In this document: positions 10,987 through 19,559 of the stretch, in pieces
How positions within the stretch are numbered: the stretch's first letter is position 1
How the letters are laid out: every line of letters begins with the position of its first letter
Source of the DNA: Rhizobium sp.
Lineage (GTDB): Bacteria > Pseudomonadota > Gammaproteobacteria > Burkholderiales > Thiobacillaceae
Reading direction: 5' to 3'
DNA length: 64,000 nt
NCBI GenBank assembly: GCA_019459285.1
Contig: JAIBEL010000067.1
Span: 44,752-108,751 of the forward strand
The notes under the pieces: generated by a model
The model's database searches: none
Told to the model about the DNA's origin: nothing
Seen by the model: the letters and a program-made list of their open reading frames with translations, nothing else
Translations under genes and position numbers: made by a program

Positions 10987-12257
10987 GCGGGCATATTCTC
11001 GTCGTTGACGACGAAGTGGGCATTCGTGAGTTGTTATCGGAAATTCTGACCGACGAAGGCTATGACGTGCATCTGGCGGAAAACGCCGAGGCGGCACGTG
11101 CCTTCCGCTCCCAACGCCGGCCCGACCTGGTGTTGCTCGACATCTGGATGCCCGATACCGATGGGGTGACCTTGCTGAAGGAGTGGGCCGGCGGCGGCCT
11201 GCTCACCATGCCTGTGGTGATGATGTCCGGCCACGGCACCATCGATACCGCCGTGGAGGCCACCCGGCTCGGCGCAGCCGATTTCCTCGAAAAGCCGGTG
11301 GCGCTCGCCAAGCTGATCGATACCGTCAACAAGGCGATCAAGCGCGGCGTCGCCCTGCCCCGGCGCGCCGCCAGCATGGATTTGTCGGCGCTCGGCAAAA
11401 GTCCGTTGATCCTCGAACTCAAAAAACGCCTTTCCCAGATCGCCGGCAATACCGCGCCCGTGATGCTGATGGGCGAACCGGGCAGCGGCTTTGAAATCTG
11501 CGCCCATTTCCTGCATCAGCCATCCACGCCGTGGGTCGAAATCAAGGATCGTGCGCGGCTGGTATCGGATCCGCTGAGCTTCGTCGAAATGCTTGGCAGC
11601 GGCACGCTCTACCTGCCCGAGGTATGCGAACTGGCACGCCTGGAACAAAAAGGCCTGGGCTTGCTGCTCGACCGCATCGAGGGCAGCGGCGCGCGTCTGG
11701 TGTGCGCATCCAGCCGCAGTCTCGACACCATGGTCGCAGCCGGCGAATTCGACAGCCGCCTGTTCTATCGCCTGTCCAGCCTCGCCATTCAGGTGCCGCC
11801 GCTGCGCGAGCATCGCGAGGACATTCCCGAGATCGCCAACTTCATGCTGGCGCAGTTGATCGAAGCGGGCGTTTGCCCGGTGCGGCGGCTCACGACGCCG
11901 GCGCTGAACCAGTTGCGCAACTTCGACTGGCCGGGCAATCTGCCGCAGCTCAATAATGTGGTGCGCACGCTGGCGGTCACGGCGCTGTCGGGCGAGATCG
12001 ATGCAGCCGACGTCAACCGCGTGCTGGCCCCGATGAAACTGTCGGCGCCTGCCGTGGCGCACGGCATTCCGCTCGACATTCCGCTGCGCGAGGCGCGCGA
12101 CGCCTTCGAACGCATGTATTTCGAACACCTGATCCAGAAGGAAGGCGGCAGCATGACCCGCGTCGCCGACAAATCGGGGCTGGAGCGTACGCACCTCTAC
12201 CGCAAACTGAAACAGTTGAACATCCGGCACGGGCGACGTCTTGACGAAGACCTGTAA
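10983..12257 (+). CDS. NtrX-like response regulator with degenerate AAA+ domain
   Basis: Response regulator of 424 aa partnered with the upstream kinase. The receiver domain (1-120) has phospho-acceptor Asp53 in LLDIWMPD and the conserved Lys104. The central domain resembles a sigma-54 activator but is altered. Walker A reads GEPGSGFE (164-171), with Phe where Lys is expected. Walker B reads GTLYLPEV (207-214), with Pro in place of Asp. About 40 residues that carry the GAFTGA loop are missing. The sensor region PPLREHREDIPEI and WPGNLPQLNNVV remain, as does a C-terminal Fis-type helix-turn-helix (ERTHLYRKLKQLNI). It probably binds DNA but is unlikely to activate sigma-54 RNA polymerase. Confidence 0.88.
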   Translation: MSGHILVVDDEVGIRELLSEILTDEGYDVHLAENAEAARAFRSQRRPDLVLLDIWMPDTDGVTLLKEWAGGGLLTMPVVMMSGHGTIDTAVEATRLGAADFLEKPVALAKLIDTVNKAIKRGVALPRRAASMDLSALGKSPLILELKKRLSQIAGNTAPVMLMGEPGSGFEICAHFLHQPSTPWVEIKDRARLVSDPLSFVEMLGSGTLYLPEVCELARLEQKGLGLLLDRIEGSGARLVCASSRSLDTMVAAGEFDSRLFYRLSSLAIQVPPLREHREDIPEIANFMLAQLIEAGVCPVRRLTTPALNQLRNFDWPGNLPQLNNVVRTLAVTALSGEIDAADVNRVLAPMKLSAPAVAHGIPLDIPLREARDAFERMYFEHLIQKEGGSMTRVADKSGLERTHLYRKLKQLNIRHGRRLDEDL

Positions 12258-12260
12258 CAT

Positions 12261-12357
12261 GGTGAGGCGTAAGGCGTCAGATGTGCGGGGCACGATCCCC
12301 AGCGCAAGACGCAAAGCGCCGGTTTTCCACCGCACCCCTCTCCCCTCACCCCTCACC
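12261..12357. repeat. Heptanucleotide (GGTGAGN) repeats flanking the ntrX-trkA gap
   Basis: The 105-bp gap begins with GGTGAGG CGTAAGG CGTCAGA on the plus strand (12261-12281). It ends with the same heptad on the minus strand (12357-12330: GGTGAGG GGTGAGG GGAGAGG GGTGCGG). The two blocks are therefore inverted relative to each other. The 7-bp period is seen directly. The same heptad recurs inside glcF (39311-39340). A role as a dispersed repeat or RNA stem is inference. Confidence 0.6.
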
Positions 12358-12362
12358 GCATC

Positions 12363-13736
12363 ATGAAAATCATCATCCTGGGGGCGGGCCAGGTCGGGGC
12401 CAATCTGGCCGAGAGCCTGGTCGCCGAAAACAACGACATCACGATCATCGACCTCGACGCCGCACGCCTGGCGCTGCTGCAGGACCGCTTCGACCTGCGC
12501 ACCGTGCGCGGCCACGCAGCGCATCCTTCGGTGCTGAAGCAGGCCGGTGCCGAAGATGCCGACATGCTGGTCGCGGTCACGCAAAGCGACGAAACCAACC
12601 TCGTGGCATGTCGCATCGCATCCACGCTGTTCAATGTGCCCACGCGCATTGCGCGTATCCGTTCGAATGATTTCCTGGGTCTTGAACCAGGCTTTCTGGC
12701 AGAGCAATTCGGCGTCGATGACGTCATCAGCCCGGAGCAGGAAGTAACCGATACCCTGCGGCGGCTGATCGAGCACCCGGAAGCGCTGCAGGTACTCGAT
12801 TTTGCCGACGGCAAGGTGCGCCTGATCGCAGTACGCTCATACCACGGCGGCCCGCTGGTGGGACACGAACTGCAGGAGATCAAGCGCCACATGCCGGATC
12901 TGGAATGCCGCATTCCGGCCATCTACCGACGCGACCATGGCATCGTACCCAAGGGGATCACCGTGATCGAACCGGGCGACGAGGTGTTCTTCTTGGCGCG
13001 CAAACAGGACATTCCTTCCGTCATGCGCGAACTCCGCCGCATGGAACGCCGGGTCAAGAAGGTCATGATCGCCGGCGGCGGCAACATCGGAAGGCGGCTG
13101 GCGGCACAGATCGAACGCGATTACGACGTCAAGGTGATCGACCATAACAAGAAGGTCAGCAACCTGCTGGCCGAGCAGCTTCACCATACGCTGGTACTGC
13201 AAGGCGACGCGACCGACGAGGAATTGCTGGAGCAGGAAAACATCGCTTCCATGGATGTGTTTTGTGCCCTCACCAACGACGACGAGGACAACATCATGTC
13301 GGCGCTGCTGGCCAAGCGGATGGGTGCGCACCGCGTGATTGCGCTGATCAACCGCTCGGCCTATGTCGACCTGGTGCAGGGTGGCGAAATCGACATCGCC
13401 ATCTCGCCCGCGCAGGCGACGGTCGGGCCTTTGCTATCCAAGATCCGGCGCGGCGACATGGTGGCGGTGCATTCGCTGCGGCGCGGCGCGGCCGAAGTAC
13501 TGGAGGTGGTGGTGCACGGCGATGCCAAGACCTCGCGTGTCGTGGGCCGGCGCATCGAAGAGATCGACCTGCCCGACGGCGCGACGATTGCCGCTATCAT
13601 CCGTAACAACGACGTCATCATCGCCCACCATGACACGCTGATCGAAGCGGAAGACCATCTCATCGTGTTTGCGCTCAACAAACGCATCATTCCCAAGGTG
13701 GAAAAACTGCTCCAGGTCGGCTTCGGTTTCTTCTGA
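12363..13736 (+). CDS. trkA: Trk potassium uptake regulatory protein TrkA
   Basis: Cytoplasmic NAD-binding gating subunit of the Trk potassium transporter, 457 aa. It has two RCK repeats. The first Rossmann motif is IIILGAGQVGANLAE (residues 2-16), followed by a TrkA-C domain at about 140-220. The second Rossmann motif is MIAGGGNIGRRLAAQIE (about 235-251), with a second TrkA-C at about 370-450. The stop codon overlaps the trkH start (TGATG), giving tight coupling to the membrane subunit. Confidence 0.96.
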   Translation: MKIIILGAGQVGANLAESLVAENNDITIIDLDAARLALLQDRFDLRTVRGHAAHPSVLKQAGAEDADMLVAVTQSDETNLVACRIASTLFNVPTRIARIRSNDFLGLEPGFLAEQFGVDDVISPEQEVTDTLRRLIEHPEALQVLDFADGKVRLIAVRSYHGGPLVGHELQEIKRHMPDLECRIPAIYRRDHGIVPKGITVIEPGDEVFFLARKQDIPSVMRELRRMERRVKKVMIAGGGNIGRRLAAQIERDYDVKVIDHNKKVSNLLAEQLHHTLVLQGDATDEELLEQENIASMDVFCALTNDDEDNIMSALLAKRMGAHRVIALINRSAYVDLVQGGEIDIAISPAQATVGPLLSKIRRGDMVAVHSLRRGAAEVLEVVVHGDAKTSRVVGRRIEEIDLPDGATIAAIIRNNDVIIAHHDTLIEAEDHLIVFALNKRIIPKVEKLLQVGFGFF

Positions 13737-15193
13737 TGTCCCGCATTGCCCCCGTTCTGAACGTGCTGTCCAAGGTGGTGATGCTGTTCTCCGCCACCTT
13801 TCTGCTGCCGCTGACGCTTTCCTGGCTGGTGGCCGACGGGGCACAGCGCGCCTACGACGATGCCATCATCGTCACGTTCGTCGCCGGGGCGCTCACCTGG
13901 CTTTTTACCCGGAAATCGCAGCGCGAACTGCAGACCCGTGACGGCTTTCTTCTGGTGCTGCTGGCGTGGACCAGCCTCCCAGCCTTTGCCACACTGCCAC
14001 TCCTGATCTACCTGCCCCACCTTTCGTTTACCGACGCCTATTTTGAAACGGTATCGGGCATTACCACCACGGGTTCCACTGTTCTCTCCGGCCTGGATGC
14101 GCTGCCGCTTTCCATCAACCTGTGGCGCGGCCTGCTGGTATGGTTGGGCGGCATGGGGTTGATCGTGTTGGCGGTCGCCATCCTGCCCTTGCTGGGCGTG
14201 GGAGGTATGCAGATCTACAAGGCCGAAACGCCAGGCCCGATGAAAGACACCAAGCTCACGCCGCGCATCACGGAAACCGCCAAGGGACTGTATCTGGTCT
14301 ATGTCGGCATTTCGATCGCGTGCGGGCTGTCGTTCTGGCTGGCCGGCATGACGCCGTTCGATGCGGTCATGCACACCTTCAGTACGATGGGACTGGGTGG
14401 ATTCTCTTCGCACGATGCCAGCTTCGGCTACTGGAACTCGCCGGCCATCGAGGCGGTGACGGTGGTGTTCATGCTGGCGGCCGGGATCAATTTCTCCACA
14501 CACTTCCTGGCGTGGCGCCAGCGATCGATGGCCGCCTACCGAATCGACCCCGAGGTGCGCTGGTTCCTGATCGTGACGCTGGGCAGTTCGCTGCTGATCG
14601 CGATTTTTCTGAACGTCATGCACGTCTACCCTGATTTTCTTCAGGCATTGCGCTTTGCGGTGTTCAATACCGTTTCGATTGCTACGACAACCGGTTTTGC
14701 CAACACCGACTACAACCAGTGGCCTATTTTTGCTCCGCTCTGTATGCTGCTTCTGTCCTGCTTTGCCTCCTGCTCGGGCAGTACCGGCGGCGGCATGAAA
14801 ATGGTGCGTGCGCAACTCCTGTTTAGGCAGGGGCGACGCGAACTGACCCGCCTGATTCATCCGGCAGCGCGGCTGCCGGTCAAGCTGGCCGGACACGTGG
14901 TGCCCAACAACGTTATCTATGCCGTACTGGCCTTTGCATTCATGTATGTGTTCGCCATCATTGCCATGACGCTTCTTATGACCGCTAGCGGGCTGGAGTT
15001 CGTCACAGCTTTTTCTGCCGTGATCGCTTCCATCAACAACACGGGTCCCGGACTGAACCAGGTGGGCCCCGCGACTACCTACGCGAGCCTCACGGACTTC
15101 CAGACCTGGATCTGCACCATTGCCATGCTGCTGGGGCGACTGGAGTTGCTTACCGTGCTTGTCGTCTTTACCCGGACTTTCTGGCGTGCCTGA
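13736..15193 (+). CDS. trkH: Trk potassium transporter membrane subunit TrkH
   Basis: Potassium-translocating membrane protein, 485 aa, with about ten predicted hydrophobic segments. The filter-like repeats TVSGITTTGSTV, TFSTMGLGGFS, TVSIATTTGFANTDY and INNTGPGLN are visible, one per pseudo-repeat as expected for Trk/Ktr/HKT channels. It overlaps trkA by 1 bp, and its 3' end overlaps the next gene by 8 bp. The fourth filter (NNTGPGL) is the usual divergent one. Confidence 0.96.
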   Translation: MSRIAPVLNVLSKVVMLFSATFLLPLTLSWLVADGAQRAYDDAIIVTFVAGALTWLFTRKSQRELQTRDGFLLVLLAWTSLPAFATLPLLIYLPHLSFTDAYFETVSGITTTGSTVLSGLDALPLSINLWRGLLVWLGGMGLIVLAVAILPLLGVGGMQIYKAETPGPMKDTKLTPRITETAKGLYLVYVGISIACGLSFWLAGMTPFDAVMHTFSTMGLGGFSSHDASFGYWNSPAIEAVTVVFMLAAGINFSTHFLAWRQRSMAAYRIDPEVRWFLIVTLGSSLLIAIFLNVMHVYPDFLQALRFAVFNTVSIATTTGFANTDYNQWPIFAPLCMLLLSCFASCSGSTGGGMKMVRAQLLFRQGRRELTRLIHPAARLPVKLAGHVVPNNVIYAVLAFAFMYVFAIIAMTLLMTASGLEFVTAFSAVIASINNTGPGLNQVGPATTYASLTDFQTWICTIAMLLGRLELLTVLVVFTRTFWRA

Positions 15194-15524
15194 TCCTCTG
15201 GAAAATTTCCTTGCTCTGTTGGCCAGCGGCCGCGACAGCGCGCTGCTGCGTTTTTCACTCGGCAACGAATATCTCAAACAGGGGAATGCATCGAGTGCTG
15301 CCGAGCACCTGCGCCGCGCGGTTGAGCTCGATCCGAAGTATTCCGCCGCCTGGAAATTGCTGGGCAAGGCCCTGACCGACGCCGAAGCCTGGAGCGAAGC
15401 CCTGGCGGCTTACCAGCAGGGCATCGCAGTGGCCGAAGCGCGTGGAGACAAGCAGGCGGCGAAGGAAATGACGGTGTTTGCCCGGCGTATCGAGAAGCGG
15501 CTTGGGTTAAAATCGAACGATTGA
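15186..15524 (+). CDS. Small TPR-repeat protein
   Basis: Cytoplasmic 112-aa protein with two to three tetratricopeptide repeats: [44 protein letters not shown] and a partial third. TPRs mediate protein-protein contacts; the partner is unknown. The start is a GTG at 15186 inside the end of trkH (8-bp overlap), because the homologous region begins immediately there. An ATG at 15120 would place the N-terminus in an out-of-frame part of trkH. The next gene, yggX, follows 17 bp later. Confidence 0.75.
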   Translation: MPDPLENFLALLASGRDSALLRFSLGNEYLKQGNASSAAEHLRRAVELDPKYSAAWKLLGKALTDAEAWSEALAAYQQGIAVAEARGDKQAAKEMTVFARRIEKRLGLKSND

Positions 15525-15541
15525 ATTTTCAGGAGCAGCAA

Positions 15542-15817
15542 ATGACGCGGATGGTGAATTGTGTGAAACTCGGGCGCGAAGCCGAAGGTCTGGCCTTCCA
15601 GCCGGTGCCGGGCGAGTTGGGCAAGAAGATTTTCGAGAACGTGTCGAAGGAAGCCTGGAGCGGTTGGCAGCGCCACCAGACCATGCTGATCAACGAGAAC
15701 CGCCTCAACCTGGCCGACCCGCAAGCACGTACCTATTTGATGGAACAGATGGAGCGCTACTTCTTCGGCGGCGGGAATGTCGATGCCGCGGCAGGGTACG
15801 TGCCGCCCAGCAAGTAA
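15542..15817 (+). CDS. yggX: Probable Fe(2+)-trafficking protein YggX
   Basis: Small cytoplasmic protein of 91 aa that protects iron-sulfur enzymes against oxidative damage in enteric bacteria. The N-terminus [17 protein letters not shown] has the conserved cysteine (Cys7), followed by the diagnostic [19 protein letters not shown] and [12 protein letters not shown]. The start at 15542 has AGGAG 6 nt upstream, which decides against the in-frame ATG at 15521. A strong bidirectional terminator follows. Confidence 0.95.
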   Translation: MTRMVNCVKLGREAEGLAFQPVPGELGKKIFENVSKEAWSGWQRHQTMLINENRLNLADPQARTYLMEQMERYFFGGGNVDAAAGYVPPSK

Positions 15818-15833
15818 GGGGTCGTCGCACAGC

Positions 15834-15860
15834 AAAACGGGCGCCCAGGCGCCCGTTTTT
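15834..15860. terminator. Bidirectional rho-independent terminator between yggX and phoU
   Basis: AAAACGGGCG, loop CCCAGG, CGCCCGTTTT, ending in a T-run on the plus strand and preceded by an A-run that serves as a T-run on the minus strand. It lies between the convergent yggX and phoU genes, so it can end transcription from both sides. Confidence 0.88.
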
Positions 15861-15880
15861 GTTGATGCGATCCCGCGCGT

Positions 15881-16582
15881 TTAGAGCACTTCTTTCTCGA
15901 TCTCTTCCAGCGAGGTGTGGCGCACGTCCTTGCCCTTCACCATGTAGACCACGTATTCCGACATGTTCTTGGCATGATCGCCCATGCGTTCGATCGCCTT
16001 GGTGACGAACAGGATGTCGATGAACACCGAAATAGTGCGCGGGTCTTCCATCATGAAGGTGATGAGGTGGCGCAGGTTGAGGCGGAATTCCTCGTCCACC
16101 GACTGGTCCTGGCGCGCGATCTCGACCGCCTTGGTGGCGTCCAGGCGGGCAAAGCCGTCGAGCGCCTTCCGGAGCATGTCGAGCACCAGATCGGCCATGT
16201 ATTTGACTTCGGAGAAGCGCGGCAGGCTGATGCGCTCGGCCTGGTGGATCAGCCGGGCCATGCGGGCGATCTTCGCCGCCTCGTCGCCGATGCGTTCCAG
16301 ATCGGTGATGGTCTTGACCACCATCATCACCATGCGCAGGTCGGAGGCCGTCGGCTGGCGGCGCGCAATGATGTGGGTGCAATCCTCGTCGATGGCCACT
16401 TCCAGCGCATTGACGTTGTGATCGTTGGCGTCCACCTGGTCGGCCAGCTTCATGTTGCCCTGGATGAGTGCCTCGATGGCGTTGGTGATCTGTTCCTCGA
16501 CCAGTCCCCCCATTTTCAACACGTTGGCGCGCACGGCTTCCAGCTCGGCGTCAAACTGCTTGTAGGTGTGTTCAGTTGGCAT
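15881..16582 (-). CDS. phoU: Phosphate signalling protein PhoU
   Basis: Cytoplasmic negative regulator of phosphate uptake that links the Pst transporter to PhoR, 233 aa. It contains two three-helix PhoU repeats with the metal-binding motif regions DLERIGDEAAKIAR (about residues 90-103) and AIERMGDHAKNMSEYVVYM (about 200-218). No pst or phoBR genes are adjacent here. GAGGGG lies 8 nt upstream of the ATG and a TATAAT box farther upstream. Confidence 0.96.
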   Translation of the reverse strand: MPTEHTYKQFDAELEAVRANVLKMGGLVEEQITNAIEALIQGNMKLADQVDANDHNVNALEVAIDEDCTHIIARRQPTASDLRMVMMVVKTITDLERIGDEAAKIARMARLIHQAERISLPRFSEVKYMADLVLDMLRKALDGFARLDATKAVEIARQDQSVDEEFRLNLRHLITFMMEDPRTISVFIDILFVTKAIERMGDHAKNMSEYVVYMVKGKDVRHTSLEEIEKEVL

Positions 16583-16611
16583 CGTGTTGACCCCTCAATA
16601 ATCCACTTTTC

Positions 16612-16617
16612 ATTATA
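16612..16617 (-). promoter_or_regulatory. Candidate -10 box for phoU
   Basis: On the minus strand the sequence reads TATAAT, a perfect sigma-70 -10 hexamer, about 30 nt before the phoU ATG. The hexamer 17 nt upstream (TGTAAG) is a poor -35. A GCGTCAT segment just upstream resembles half of a Pho box but the second half does not match. The call rests on the -10 alone. Confidence 0.45.
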
Positions 16618-16653
16618 GGCTTCGTATTATGACGCTTACATGTACGGAAGGTT

Positions 16654-17157
16654 TCAGCGCGTACTGAAGGGTAGGGCGTAATGCACCCCGTCGATCTCGA
16701 GGTAAAGGGTCCAGTCGCGTCGTCCGCTGACGCATACCGGCAATGTCACGCTTGAAACAAAAGTGTCATTGTCGGACGGATGCAGGTCATAGCGGTTGAA
16801 CCCCATTTCCATGCCGTTCATCTGGAACTCGGCGCTCACCCGTGTCGCCCCCGGCGCGTTGACGCTGAACCGGAACGCTTCCAGCGGTTTGGGGTGGGCC
16901 GAAAAATATGCCGTTACCGTGGCGCCGTGGTGGCTGAAGCGGCAGCCTGCTACCGGATCGGTACATGCGACAGCCTGTGCTTCGGCCGGGCGATTCAGCC
17001 AGTAACCGGCCACTGCGATCGCTGCCAGAACGCCGATCAACAGCAGCGGTACCAGCACCCGCATGGGGTACGCCGCCAGACGTTTATGCCCTTCAGGGTG
17101 TTTATGCCCCTCAGGGTACTCGCCCTGCGGGCGGTCTTGGCGCAGCACCCGCTTCAT
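16654..17157 (-). CDS. Single-pass membrane protein of unknown function
   Basis: 167-aa protein with a charged cytoplasmic N-terminus, one transmembrane helix ([20 protein letters not shown], about residues 34-53) and a periplasmic domain with two cysteine positions (ACTDPVAGC). The domain includes [15 protein letters not shown] and ends with a beta-rich segment, somewhat like FixH/YtkA-type domains, but I cannot assign the family. The N-terminal region carries a tandem PEGHK duplication (18-bp repeat at 17083-17118). The start at 17157 overlaps the upstream Nudix-ThiE stop as ATGA, which decides between two close ATGs. Confidence 0.7.
   Translation of the reverse strand: MKRVLRQDRPQGEYPEGHKHPEGHKRLAAYPMRVLVPLLLIGVLAAIAVAGYWLNRPAEAQAVACTDPVAGCRFSHHGATVTAYFSAHPKPLEAFRFSVNAPGATRVSAEFQMNGMEMGFNRYDLHPSDNDTFVSSVTLPVCVSGRRDWTLYLEIDGVHYALPFSTR
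17083..17118 (-). repeat. 18-bp tandem duplication inside the membrane-protein gene
   Basis: Two 18-bp units starting TTTATGCCC at 17083 and 17101 differ at two positions. On the coding strand they encode [13 protein letters not shown] third partial unit (CAGGG/GCCCTGCGGGC) follows. Period 18 keeps the frame. Confidence 0.7.
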
Positions 17158-18095
17158 GTCCATGCCCCGCGTAGCAGCGCTACGCCGTGGGCGCCGCGCG
17201 ACTGCGCCAACGCCACGTCCTCGCGTCCCAGTCCGCCCAGGCCATACACTGGAATGGGGCTGGCCGCGGCGAGCGTCGAAAAGGCTTTCCAGCCCAGCGT
17301 GGTGGCGCCCGGGTGCGTCAACGTTGGCAACACCGGCGACAGCAGCGCGAAATCGGCGCCGAGCGTGGCAGCCTGCGCCAGTTCGGCGCCGTCGTGGCAC
17401 GACACGCCAACCCATTCGCAGTCGGGGCGCGTCGTCAGCCGGACGGCGGCGGACGAATCGAGATGAATGCCGTCGGCCCCCGCGGCGCGCACCAGGTCCA
17501 GCGGGCCGTTGACCAGCACGCGAGCGCCATGCAAACGCGCGCGACGCACGGTCTCGCGCGCGAGGTGCAGGCGCACCTCGTCCGGCAGCGTTTTGTCGCG
17601 CAACTGGATCAGCCGCAGGCCGTTGGCGAGCGCTACATCCAGACGGGCCAGGAAGGTGTCCACGCCGAGCGACTCGGCGTGCGAAATCCCCAGCACCGCG
17701 GGTAGCGAGAGCACCTTCACGATCGGGAAATTGGCCGGCAGCAGCGGCGTCACCTCAACCGCGTCGGGCAACTGCCAGGAGAATACCTGGCCCTCGTGCG
17801 GATGCGGCGTACCTTGCCATTCGAACACACGGAAAAAATTCAGCCGCACGGTGGCGTGGGGGTATTCGAATACGCGTGTGATCCAGCGGCAGGCACGGGT
17901 GACGACGATCCCCAGTTCCTCGTGCAGTTCGCGCGCCAAGGTGGCGTCCAGCGATTCGCCCGGCTCCACCTTGCCGCCGGGGAATTCCCAGTAGCCAGCA
18001 TAGGCCTTGCCCGCCGGCCGCTGCGCCAGCAGCACGCGGCCGTCGGGCTGGGTGAGCACTGCCGCGGCGACTTCAGTGATAGGGGGTGGGCTCAT
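17154..18095 (-). CDS. Nudix hydrolase fused to a ThiE/TenI-like domain
   Basis: 313-aa two-domain protein. The N-terminal half is a MutT-type Nudix hydrolase that would cleave oxidised nucleotides; its Nudix box is seen as [23 protein letters not shown] (about residues 40-62). The C-terminal half (about 135-313) resembles thiamine-phosphate synthase/TenI, with [32 protein letters not shown] and [13 protein letters not shown]. Such MutT-ThiE fusions are known in proteobacteria, where the ThiE part has uncertain activity. ATGA overlaps occur on both sides, so it is the middle gene of a three-gene operon. Confidence 0.9.
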   Translation of the reverse strand: MSPPPITEVAAAVLTQPDGRVLLAQRPAGKAYAGYWEFPGGKVEPGESLDATLARELHEELGIVVTRACRWITRVFEYPHATVRLNFFRVFEWQGTPHPHEGQVFSWQLPDAVEVTPLLPANFPIVKVLSLPAVLGISHAESLGVDTFLARLDVALANGLRLIQLRDKTLPDEVRLHLARETVRRARLHGARVLVNGPLDLVRAAGADGIHLDSSAAVRLTTRPDCEWVGVSCHDGAELAQAATLGADFALLSPVLPTLTHPGATTLGWKAFSTLAAASPIPVYGLGGLGREDVALAQSRGAHGVALLRGAWT

Positions 18096-18931
18096 TTTTT
18101 TCCGGCCCAGTCGCGCGCGAACTGCCACGCCACCCGGCCATTGCGTGCGCCGCGTCCGAGCGACCATTGCAGCGCGGCGCGCTCGAAGCCATCGTCGGCA
18201 GACACGCCCAGCGTCTCCACCCAGTGCCGTGCGATGGCGAGATAGGTGTCCTGGTCCATGCTGTGAAACGGCACCCACAGCCCGAAGCGGTCGGACAACG
18301 AGATCTTTTCCTCGGTCGCCTCGCCCGGATGCACCTCGCCTCCGAGGTGGCGGGTCTCCAGGTTTTCCGCCATGTATTCCGGCATCAGATGGCGGCGATT
18401 GCTGGTGGCGTAGATCAGCACATTGTCCGACGGGCCGGCCAGCGAGCCGTCGAGCGCGGCCTTGAGGCTGGCGTAACCCGGTTCGTGCTCGGCAAAGCTG
18501 AGGTCGTCGATGAAGACGATGAAGCGGTAATCGGCATCCGCCAGCAGGTCGAACAGATCGGGGAGATGTGGCAAACCGGCCTTGTCCACTTCGATCAGGC
18601 GCAGGCCCCTGGGCGCGTACTTGGCATGCACGGCCTTCACCAGCGAGGATTTGCCGCAGCCGCGCGCACCAGTCAGCAGCACATTGTTGGCGGGTTTGCC
18701 GGTGACGAACTGGCGCGTGTTGGCGTCGACCCGCTGCTTCTGCTCGTCGATCGCCAGCAGATCCTTCAGCGCCACGCGTTGCGGGTGCAGAATCGGCTTG
18801 AGTTCGCCTGTCTGCGCGGCCCAGCGCGTGGCGCGGATGGTTTTCCAGTCGAGGCCATGGCCAGCGGCGGGACTGTCGAGGCGGTCGAGCAGCCGCTCGA
18901 TGCGGGGAAGGAGGGTGGCGAGATCGGTCAT
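18092..18931 (-). CDS. DUF815-family AAA ATPase
   Basis: 279-aa P-loop ATPase of the DUF815 family, of unknown physiological role. Walker A is [17 protein letters not shown] (about residues 86-102), and the Walker B-like region is [10 protein letters not shown]. The region [17 protein letters not shown] follows as a sensor-1-like segment. The start ATG at 18931 faces the divergent cytochrome gene across 136 bp. Its stop overlaps the Nudix-ThiE start by 4 bp, so it heads this operon. Confidence 0.87.
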   Translation of the reverse strand: MTDLATLLPRIERLLDRLDSPAAGHGLDWKTIRATRWAAQTGELKPILHPQRVALKDLLAIDEQKQRVDANTRQFVTGKPANNVLLTGARGCGKSSLVKAVHAKYAPRGLRLIEVDKAGLPHLPDLFDLLADADYRFIVFIDDLSFAEHEPGYASLKAALDGSLAGPSDNVLIYATSNRRHLMPEYMAENLETRHLGGEVHPGEATEEKISLSDRFGLWVPFHSMDQDTYLAIARHWVETLGVSADDGFERAALQWSLGRGARNGRVAWQFARDWAGKK

Positions 18932-19067
18932 CCGCAGATTCTAGCCGCTGGCTTAGGAAAAATTTAGGTTTCCGCTAGCAAAGACTTATCAATGCGCCTT
19001 GGGCAATCCGCCTAAGCTCCCTTCCGTCCGGATGCATGTGCAGCCGGCGAACCAGGAAGGAGAGAAC

Positions 19068-19559
19068 ATGAACACATCCATGAAAATCGCAGGTGCGCTC
19101 GTCGCCGGCCTCATTCCCCTCGCGGCCTGGGCCCAGGGGGATGACGCTGAAATTCGCCATGGCCGCTATCTGATCCAGACGTCCGGATGCAACGATTGCC
19201 ATACCCCGGGCTACATGCAAAAAGACGGGCAGGTGGCGGAATCCGAATGGCTGACCGGCGACGCGATGGGCTGGCACGGGCCGTGGGGCACGACCTACCC
19301 GGCCAACTTGCGGCAGCTGGTCCAGCAGATGGACGAGAAGACCTGGCTGAAACGGGCACGCCAGCCGATGCGGCCGCCGATGCCGGCGCCCTCGCTGCGG
19401 GCCATGAGCGACGCCGATCTGAAGGCGATCTACCGTTATGTGCGCAGTCTCGGCGCAAAGGGCCAGCCGGCGCCGGCCTATGTGCCGCCGGGCGGCCAGG
19501 TGGCCACGCCCTATCTCGATCTGACGCCGAAAAACCTGCCGGTTCAGGTGGCCCAATGA
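19068..19559 (+). CDS. Periplasmic monohaem cytochrome c
   Basis: 163-aa exported c-type cytochrome. The signal peptide is MNTSMKIAGALVAGLIPLAAWA, cleaved after AWA. One haem-binding motif, CNDCH, lies at about residues 43-47. Possible axial methionines lie in MRPPMPAPSLRAMSD, and PYLDLTPKN lies near the C-terminus. AAGGAGAG precedes the ATG. The stop overlaps the next start as ATGA, which ties this gene to the E1-alpha/beta dehydrogenase genes. It acts as an electron carrier in the periplasm; its partner is not known. Confidence 0.88.
   Translation: MNTSMKIAGALVAGLIPLAAWAQGDDAEIRHGRYLIQTSGCNDCHTPGYMQKDGQVAESEWLTGDAMGWHGPWGTTYPANLRQLVQQMDEKTWLKRARQPMRPPMPAPSLRAMSDADLKAIYRYVRSLGAKGQPAPAYVPPGGQVATPYLDLTPKNLPVQVAQ

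Noticed and set aside
16620..16645. Pho box upstream of phoU
   Set aside because: Only one half-site (GCGTCAT) is similar to CTGTCAT; the second half does not match, so I list only the -10 box.
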